This document shows, one piece after another, positions 14,854 through 19,830 of a stretch of 19,830 nt of DNA (its first letter is position 1; each line of letters starts with the position of its first letter). This DNA comes from Myxococcales bacterium (GTDB lineage: Bacteria; Myxococcota; Polyangia; Fen-1088). A program made the translations under genes and the position numbers. The stretch covers positions 1,381 through 21,210 of the forward strand of contig PMCR01000486.1 in assembly GCA_003155465.1 (NCBI GenBank), in the 5' to 3' direction. The notes under the pieces were generated by a model. It saw only the letters and a list, made by a program, of their open reading frames with translations. It did not search any database and was not told the DNA's origin.

Positions 14854-15771
14854 TCACCGGTGCCGCTTGCCTTGTTTGGCGGCGGCGTGCTTCTTCTCCG
14901 ACCCGTGCCGATCCTTGAGCGCGGCCTTCGAGATCCGCCTGGGCGCCAGGGACGGCGTCAGCAGAAGCTCGATGCGACGGTTCTTAGCGCGCCCGGCGGC
15001 GGTCCGGTTGCTGGCGATGGGCTGGTATTCGCCGTAGCCGCTCGCGACCAGGCGATCGGCCGGCACCGAGGCCTTCTCCTGCAGGAAGCGCACAACATTG
15101 GTTGCGCGCGCCACGGAAAGCTCCCAGTTGGTGGGGTACTGTTGCTTCAGCTTGTCGGAGATGGGCGTGTTGTCGGTGTGCCCGGAAACCTGGATGTGCC
15201 GGTCCTCGATGCTGGCCAGCACTGCCCCCACGCGCGCCAGCACACCTTCCCCGCGCTTCGAGACAGCGGCCTCCCCCGAGTCGAACAGAATCTTGTCCAC
15301 CAGGCCGACCCGCAGCTTGCCCCCACTCTCGGTCAGCTGGATGTCGCCCTTGGCGATCTCATCCTTCATCTTCTCTCTTATCTTGTCGGTCGCGTCCTTC
15401 ATGGCGTCAAGCTCGCTCGACTTCTCCTCGACGCTCTTGGCGAGATTGTCCCGTGCCGCGGCCAGTGCCGCCTTGTCGGCCTCCAGGGTGTCCTTCTCGG
15501 CTTGCAGGTCCACCAGCTGGCGCTCGAAGGACTTGCCTGCGGCCACCGCCGCACGGGCTGTGCTGTGAGCCTCCTGGGCCTTAGCGATCAAACGGGCACG
15601 CTCACCATAGCCCCAGTAGGCGCCGTAGGCGGCGACGCCCGCCACTGCCACGGTCAACACCCAGGGCATCCGCGACGGAGGGCGGAAACTCATCGGCGAA
15701 AACGACGAGGGCATGTTCGACTGGGGCAGGGTCGGATCGAAGGGATTTCCGGGGGGCGGCTGGTACTGCAT
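14854..15771 (-). CDS. OmpA/MotB-like peptidoglycan-binding membrane protein with coiled coil
   Basis: The protein has 305 residues. A Pro-rich cytoplasmic segment (1-34) is followed by one membrane helix (about 36-55, PWVLTVAVAGVAAYGAYWGY). A long charged helical coiled coil (about 57-145) leads to an OmpA C-terminal domain (about 150-272). The peptidoglycan-binding signature is clear: ILFDSGEAAV (161-170), VSGHTDNTPI (195-204), NWELSVARATNVVRFL (215-230), DRLVASGYGEYQP (239-251) and KNRRIELLL (263-271). A Lys/Arg/His-rich tail ends the protein. The topology, an inner-membrane anchor, coiled coil and periplasmic OmpA domain, resembles MotB or the family often annotated as OmpA/MotB, but no motA-like partner is nearby. 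The start ATG 15771 has AAGGAG 6 bases upstream. It probably tethers the envelope to the cell wall. Confidence 0.92.
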   Translation of the reverse strand: MQYQPPPGNPFDPTLPQSNMPSSFSPMSFRPPSRMPWVLTVAVAGVAAYGAYWGYGERARLIAKAQEAHSTARAAVAAGKSFERQLVDLQAEKDTLEADKAALAAARDNLAKSVEEKSSELDAMKDATDKIREKMKDEIAKGDIQLTESGGKLRVGLVDKILFDSGEAAVSKRGEGVLARVGAVLASIEDRHIQVSGHTDNTPISDKLKQQYPTNWELSVARATNVVRFLQEKASVPADRLVASGYGEYQPIASNRTAAGRAKNRRIELLLTPSLAPRRISKAALKDRHGSEKKHAAAKQGKRHR

Positions 15772-15820
15772 ACGATCTCCTTCCGGGCGACGGCAAAAGC
15801 CTCGCAGCCCATGAGGCCGC

Positions 15821-15849
15821 ATTAGAGGCCTCCACGCGCGAGAGATCAA
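15821..15849 (-). promoter_or_regulatory. Predicted promoter of the OmpA-like gene
   Basis: On the minus strand TTGATC (15849-15844) and TCTAAT (15826-15821, 5 of 6) are separated by exactly 17 bases. The start site would fall near 15814, giving a leader of about 43 bases with a good Shine-Dalgarno before the ATG at 15771. This is the best-formed sigma70-like promoter in the window. Confidence 0.5.
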
Positions 15850-16030
15850 GTGAGGCCGGCGCGGGTTCACGCCAACGGCCTTCGACCTACTAGCGACTTT
15901 CATTGCACAAGCTCTCAGATTCCTGAGGGACATGGGCCACGAGCCGTCGGGAAAAATTCGGCCAAGCACCAAAATTGCCGGTTGTGTACCGCAGATCGTC
16001 GGGGAATGGGTCTTGCATGCTCCTGATGGC

Positions 16031-17056
16031 ATGATTTCAACGCAGTCACGAAGCGAGGTCATTTCGAGTTCATTCCTGGTGGCGCTGGCGGTCCTTTGCG
16101 CGGCGTGCGGGAAAACCGAATCGATGCCAGGCAACCCCCTGCTTGAGGGAGGCTCCGGTGGCCACGACAGTACTGCCGTGGTCAGCGCCAGTCAGGGCGG
16201 CGCGGGTGGGCGGGTCGGCACCGGCGGAAGCACCGGCGGCGGGGGTTCAATTGGCACCCCAGAAACCGGCAACCTCCCGCCCAGCTCCAGCGAGCCCTAC
16301 AGCGTCACCTTCATGCTGGAGAATCCCAGCGCTGCCTCGGTATTCATCTGGCACGGTTGCCTGGGCTACCGATTCAGCATTGCGCAGGTCACCGGCAACA
16401 ATTCGACTGACGTGTCGCCGCGGTTTTTTTGCGGCTGTAACTGCAGCGACTCGTCGTGTCGGTCAAATCCGATGTGCGGGCCGTGCGCGAGCGATGCGGT
16501 GGTCGAGGTGCGCCCAGGCGAAAGCCTTGAGGTGAACTGGGTGGCACAGACCGTCCGTGCGGAGCAGCGCGCTGGCTATTCCTGCGCCAACGTCACGTTA
16601 TTGCCGGCAGGGCTCTACCAGATCACCGTGCCAGTCTACGACTCCGAGACCGAAGCGACCGCGCAGAGCAATCCCCGCCAGGTGACGCTGGATTTCGTCC
16701 TCCCTGTCAACAGGAACCCGAACTCGATCCACCTTGCCCCGTGCGGCGATTCCGCAGTGGTGGCGCGCTGGCCAGCCTGCGCAGCCGCGACCGAGCAGAC
16801 CGGATGCGAGGCCGCCGGTGGCACATGGTTCGCGAGCCGCCCCTTCTGCTCATGCCCGACGGGCCAGGAGAACTGTGCTTGCACTTCCTCTCAACACTGC
16901 CTGGGCCGGTGCTTGGCCGACCAGACCAGCCCTCCCGACACCATGGCCGCTTGTGGCGCAGTCCTTGCGGGCCGCTGTACCAGCGGGGACTACCGGGGCT
17001 GTCAGTGCCAACTCGCAGGGCCGGGCCAGGTGCCAAACATGATCTGTGTGGACTGA
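16031..17056 (+). CDS. Cys-rich lipoprotein of unknown function
   Basis: The protein has 341 residues. The N-terminus (MISTQSRSEVISSSFLVALAVLCAACGK) is a lipoprotein signal peptide with the likely lipid cysteine C26; the -3 residue is Cys rather than Leu, a slightly unusual lipobox. A short Gly-rich linker (39-76) precedes a beta-rich domain (about 88-226) that begins YSVTFMLENPSAASVFIWHGC. This domain has a Cys cluster CGCNC...CRSNPMCGPC (134-152) and a strand pattern ending VTLDFVLP. A second Cys-rich part (238-341) contains CEAAGGTWFASRPFCSCP. There are 22 cysteines after C26, an even number consistent with disulfides outside the cytoplasm. The chosen start places the signal peptide at the N-terminus; the frame is open to an ATG at 15932. 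I do not recognise the family. Confidence 0.8.
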   Translation: MISTQSRSEVISSSFLVALAVLCAACGKTESMPGNPLLEGGSGGHDSTAVVSASQGGAGGRVGTGGSTGGGGSIGTPETGNLPPSSSEPYSVTFMLENPSAASVFIWHGCLGYRFSIAQVTGNNSTDVSPRFFCGCNCSDSSCRSNPMCGPCASDAVVEVRPGESLEVNWVAQTVRAEQRAGYSCANVTLLPAGLYQITVPVYDSETEATAQSNPRQVTLDFVLPVNRNPNSIHLAPCGDSAVVARWPACAAATEQTGCEAAGGTWFASRPFCSCPTGQENCACTSSQHCLGRCLADQTSPPDTMAACGAVLAGRCTSGDYRGCQCQLAGPGQVPNMICVD

Positions 17057-17086
17057 CACGGCTCCCCGCGCGTGGTGCGGGCCGTG
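17057..17086 (+). terminator. Weak hairpin right after the lipoprotein stop
   Basis: Starting at the base after the TGA, CACGGCTCCCCGC can pair with GCGGGCCGTG (17077-17086) as two 5-bp helices with a bulge. No T-run follows, so it is at best an atypical GC-rich terminator or 3'-end stabiliser. Confidence 0.3.
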
Positions 17087-17441
17087 TTCGCGAGTGATTG
17101 GGGCAACGGAATGTCCGGGGGTATTGGCACGATTGATGGCAACCCGGGAACGCTTCTTCGCGATAGTGACACCTCGTTCAGCGCGACTTGTACGCTGCAC
17201 CAGAGTGACAGAGGGAACGGTGTGGTTCGGATGCCCGAGAATTCCTCTCCACTTTCACGATCCATCCCCTGTCCGTAGAGATCGCGTCAGGTGCGGTCGA
17301 GATACGGAAGAGGTTTCGGATTCGGCTGCCCTACGCGATCGTCTGGGCGACAGCGCGAACCAATGGCTGCCTCCTCGTGACAAGGAATACCAGGGATTTC
17401 CCGACAAAGGAACCAGACCTACGTATCCCATATTCGGTGAG
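17087..17441. other. Intergenic stretch with no recognisable gene
   Basis: About 355 bases lie between the convergent Cys-rich lipoprotein and VWA genes. Short open frames exist but lack family patterns or good starts. No hairpin with a T-run follows the VWA stop at 17442. Base use looks less GC-rich than in the flanking genes, as expected for non-coding DNA. Confidence 0.5.
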
Positions 17442-19187
17442 CTAGACCTTCCGTCGCCGCAGGGTCAGCGCCGACTCACACAGCAGCAGTCCGATCATTA
17501 TGGCGGCCAGGCTGTGCCACAGTTCGACCCGGTGTTTGGGTGGCTTGGCGCCAGGGGATGCGACGGCAATACGGTCGGGGCGAAGGGCGGGGTCGAGGCG
17601 GGCGGGGTTGGATTCTCGCGTGTCCAAGTTGACCACGAAGTCTTGCTCGGGCCGTGCCGTGACTGTGCCGTCGGGACCGACCGCGCGCACGTGGTAGGTG
17701 CCCAGGCGATCGGTCTCACTGTAAAGGACACTGCGGGCTGCGCTGGCTTGCTCGCGCCGCGCAACCCACACCGAGCCGTCGGGCCGGGACACCTCCAGGC
17801 GCTGCTCGTCGCCCGCGAAGGCCAGGGTCCGCGCCTCGCCGGCGCGCAGCGAGGCGGCCTCTTCGTCGCCGGTGACCCCCACCAGACGGCGCGCAGCCTC
17901 GCGCACGAGCGGGAGAAAGCCGGCACGGATGGGCAGGTCGGTCCACTCGCGGTCGACGGTGGTGGACAGCAACATCACGCGACCCTTGCCGACCTGCTTT
18001 TCCACCAGAGCCGGGGCGCCGCTTTCGTAGCGCAAGATCACGCTGCGGTCGGGAGTCTCGGGCGCCGGGTCGAGCAGCATGTATTTGAAAAATCGCGCTG
18101 ACACCAGTCCCTCGCCGTGCTCGGGGAAACTGGCCAGCAGGGGATGGCTGCGGTCGATGGGGGCCAGTCGTTCGGCTGGTCGATCGTCGACGATTTCGCC
18201 CGCGTGCTGGCCGGGCAAGGCCGAGGCCGTGCGTGGCAATCCCAGCGGCTGCGGCAGCAGCTTGGCCATGCGCTCGTTCCATACCGTCGCATCCACCCGG
18301 TCGCCGACCGAGATAAACAGCCCGCCGCCTGCCGACACGAATCGCGCGAGGGCAGCGGCCAAGGCTTGCGAAGGCTGCGCCAGATTCAGCAGGGCCACCA
18401 GCGTGGTGTTGGCCAGGCTTTCGGGCGAAACGTCGTCGGGCAGCTTGATGCTCACCGCCGCACTGGGCAGGCCATTGCGAAGGGCCGCCGCGAAGAAGAA
18501 CGGCTCGTCTTCGTTGCGTGAAGTGCGCGGATCGCCGTTGACCACGAGAACGCTCATGCTGCGTGACAATTCCACATGGGCCAAGCGGTGATCGTCGAGG
18601 CGGAAAGCGTCGCCATCAATCTCCACCTCCACGTCGTGCGCGCCGCCGCCCTCGCCGGTCAGCCGGTGCAGGAAGCGCTTGTGTCCGCGCCCGCCGGGCG
18701 CCAAATCGACGAAGCCCTTGGCCACCGACACGCCGTCCACCTTCAATGCGACCCCCAGGCTGCGCGTCCCTGCCACGGAAAAATCCGCCAGCTCGGCATC
18801 GACCGCGATTCCGCCGGCTCCCGCCTCGGGCGCGGGCACCACCCCCACGTCCAGCACGGTCCGGTTCTCCCATGGGGCTGCACCTGATACGTCGTCGATG
18901 ATCACCTCGGGCGCGCCTTCGGCAGGCAGGCCGGTGCCGGCCTCCCAGCCCGCGGCCTGTAGATCGGTGAAGAGGTAGATGCGGCGCTTGGCATGGGTTG
19001 ATCCCGCGAGGATGAGGGATGCGTTCCGCAAGGCGCTGGCATAGTCAGCCGGCCGCGCGGAACAGACGATGTTCTCGAAGGCCTGCAGTACACTTGCGCG
19101 CTCGGGGTGCAGTTCGCTGATCTTTGGGCTAGCGCCCGCCGAGGCGAGCAGCAAGGCCAAGTCCACGTCAGAGGGAAACTGGCGCAC
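17442..19187 (-). CDS. BatA/VWA-domain membrane protein, C-terminal part after a frameshift
   Basis: This is the larger, downstream part of a gene that starts at 19560. Coding sequence in this frame actually reaches back to about 19247 (GLSTLFDRARDRARALV...), just after a TGA at 19250-19248; the first usable start codon after the break is the GTG at 19187. It contains the rest of the von Willebrand A domain (RRIYLFTDLQAAGWE), a beta-rich middle and a glutamine-amidotransferase-like segment. That segment includes MSVLVVNGDPRTSRNEDEPF, the strand ARFVSAGGGLFISVGD and a later VGKGRVMLLSTTVDREWTDL. A C-terminal membrane helix ends it (LAAIMIGLLLCESAL then RRRKV). In the family these large proteins are membrane-bound partners of MoxR ATPases. 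The lone fragment lacks the MIDAS and the N-terminal membrane anchors. Confidence 0.85.
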   Translation of the reverse strand: MRQFPSDVDLALLLASAGASPKISELHPERASVLQAFENIVCSARPADYASALRNASLILAGSTHAKRRIYLFTDLQAAGWEAGTGLPAEGAPEVIIDDVSGAAPWENRTVLDVGVVPAPEAGAGGIAVDAELADFSVAGTRSLGVALKVDGVSVAKGFVDLAPGGRGHKRFLHRLTGEGGGAHDVEVEIDGDAFRLDDHRLAHVELSRSMSVLVVNGDPRTSRNEDEPFFFAAALRNGLPSAAVSIKLPDDVSPESLANTTLVALLNLAQPSQALAAALARFVSAGGGLFISVGDRVDATVWNERMAKLLPQPLGLPRTASALPGQHAGEIVDDRPAERLAPIDRSHPLLASFPEHGEGLVSARFFKYMLLDPAPETPDRSVILRYESGAPALVEKQVGKGRVMLLSTTVDREWTDLPIRAGFLPLVREAARRLVGVTGDEEAASLRAGEARTLAFAGDEQRLEVSRPDGSVWVARREQASAARSVLYSETDRLGTYHVRAVGPDGTVTARPEQDFVVNLDTRESNPARLDPALRPDRIAVASPGAKPPKHRVELWHSLAAIMIGLLLCESALTLRRRKV

Positions 19188-19560
19188 CAGCGCGCGGGCG
19201 CGGTCGCGGGCTCGGTCGAACAGGGTCGACAGACCGGCGGCTGCGGCTCATGCTTGCCGAATCGTCGAGCACGATGACCGCGCTTTGCGGGTCCAGGCTG
19301 GCCACCGGCACGTCGGTGGTGCGCTCGGCAAACGGGCGGGCGAAGATGAGCGGCAAGGCCGCGGCCACGCCGGTGCGCGCCACCAGCAGCAGGATCTCGC
19401 GCAGCCGGCGCCGCGCCGAAATGCGCCGTTCGGATCGCAACAGCAGTTGCATGGCCGCGAAACGCACCGACTGCGCGCGTCGCTTGCCAATGAGATGGAC
19501 CAGCCAGGGCAGGATGGCTGCCAGCAAGCCGAAGAGCAGCGAAGGTGCCAAGAAATGCAT
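19168..19560 (-). CDS. BatA-type N-terminal domain and start of VWA domain (frameshifted from the rest)
   Basis: The ATG at 19560 follows the DUF58 stop codon with no gap (TAGATG), so translation is likely coupled. The protein begins MHFLAPSLLFGLLAAILPWL, the typical BatA N-terminal membrane helix. A basic stretch and a second helix follow (REILLLVARTGVAAALPLIF, 54-73). The VWA strand VIVLDDSASMS then gives the MIDAS motif DxSxS at D99, S101 and S103. After about residue 104 the sequence turns into Arg/Pro-rich nonsense (SVDPVRPSPRPRPRAG) and stops at 19168. The true continuation is in the next frame, from about 19247. The break must lie between about 19247 and 19232, in GC-rich bases, and equals one extra base or two missing. 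Intact, the gene would encode about 700 residues. Confidence 0.87.
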   Translation of the reverse strand: MHFLAPSLLFGLLAAILPWLVHLIGKRRAQSVRFAAMQLLLRSERRISARRRLREILLLVARTGVAAALPLIFARPFAERTTDVPVASLDPQSAVIVLDDSASMSRSRRSVDPVRPSPRPRPRAGAPVSL

Positions 19561-19830
19561 CTAGAACCTCACCGTGCGCTGGCGGTCGGCCAAGAAAGCC
19601 CGCAGCACCTCGGCCGGCGAAGCGTCGGTGCGCGCGAAGCGATACTCGACGCTGGCTTCCAGACAGGCCGCGCGCCAGCGATCGCGAAAGGCGACTGACT
19701 CGCGCCTGAAGGCTTCGGCCAGGTCAGTCGCTTGCGCGAGCAAGGTGCGCGTGTCACCCGGCTCCATGCCCTCAAAAAAGATCAGGTCGTCAAACGGCAG
19801 CTCCACCTCGTCGGGATCGAGCAGGTGGAA
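19561..19830 (-). CDS. DUF58-domain protein, C-terminal end (cut by window edge)
   Basis: The last 89 residues of a DUF58 protein, open to the right edge of the window, so the N-terminal part is missing. The family-typical sequence FHLLDPDEVELPFDDLIFFE is directly at the edge. A helix and the segment EYRFARTDASPAEVLRAFL follow, and the protein ends RQRTVRF. DUF58 proteins usually sit between a MoxR AAA+ ATPase and VWA/BatA membrane proteins, and this one has the BatA/VWA gene directly downstream with zero spacing. The moxR gene is therefore expected just beyond position 19830. In the family these operons are linked to protein maturation, stress tolerance or envelope functions; the exact role here is unknown. 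Confidence 0.92.
   Translation of the reverse strand, partial: FHLLDPDEVELPFDDLIFFEGMEPGDTRTLLAQATDLAEAFRRESVAFRDRWRAACLEASVEYRFARTDASPAEVLRAFLADRQRTVRF

Noticed and set aside
17046..18101. Plus-strand open frame opposite the end of the VWA gene
   Set aside because: It overlaps the conserved VWA protein in antisense and has no motif or plausible start.

Overview
The window is GC-rich DNA from a member of the Myxococcota (delta-proteobacterial lineage), most likely a Polyangia-like organism. Four things point there: a protein ending in a MYXO-CTERM sorting tail (7912-8880); several lipoproteins with long Gly/Thr/Ala linkers; a membrane-anchored Ser/Thr kinase with a Pro/Ala-rich tail; and Cys-rich lipoproteins of a kind typical of these bacteria. 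I see no rRNA, tRNA, transposase or CRISPR array, and no clear phage or island boundary.

Layout. 1-424 (minus) is the N-terminal part of DNA polymerase III gamma/tau (dnaX), cut by the window edge. Diverging from it is a type II toxin-antitoxin pair (Phd/YefM-like antitoxin, PIN/VapC toxin) with a perfect 13-bp-arm palindrome sitting between its predicted -35 and -10. A PknB-type kinase follows (1416-3206), then a lipoprotein gene broken by an in-frame TAA and a G9-tract frameshift (3209-4439). On the minus strand come a MutT-like Nudix hydrolase (4464-4940) and a GH3 beta-glycosidase without a signal peptide (5375-7573). A MYXO-CTERM surface protein (7912-8880, plus) faces a large GH2 beta-galactosidase-like lipoprotein (8905-12138, minus). 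Then come a small DUF2007-like protein with a zinc-ribbon end (12457-12837, plus), an exported PepF-type M3 metallopeptidase (12857-14752, minus) and an OmpA/MotB-like peptidoglycan-binding membrane protein (14854-15771, minus). A Cys-rich lipoprotein (16031-17056, plus) precedes the distal end of a DUF58 - BatA/VWA operon (17442-19830, minus), whose VWA gene is frameshifted right at the MIDAS motif.

How the genes fit together. Much of the window encodes cell-envelope and exported proteins. The GH2 lipoprotein, the MYXO-CTERM protein and two lipoproteins share the same Gly-rich spacer style, which suggests surface-displayed domains on flexible stalks. With the cytoplasmic-type GH3 enzyme they could form a small glycan-use set: outside cleavage by GH2, inside finishing by GH3. 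That is an inference from co-location, because no transporter or regulator is seen. The DUF58-VWA pair would normally belong to a moxR-type operon starting beyond position 19830. I do not see a clearly new multi-gene system. The best leads are the toxin-antitoxin operator, the repeated kinase tail motif, the Nudix box substitution, the two disrupted genes and the Cys-rich lipoprotein.
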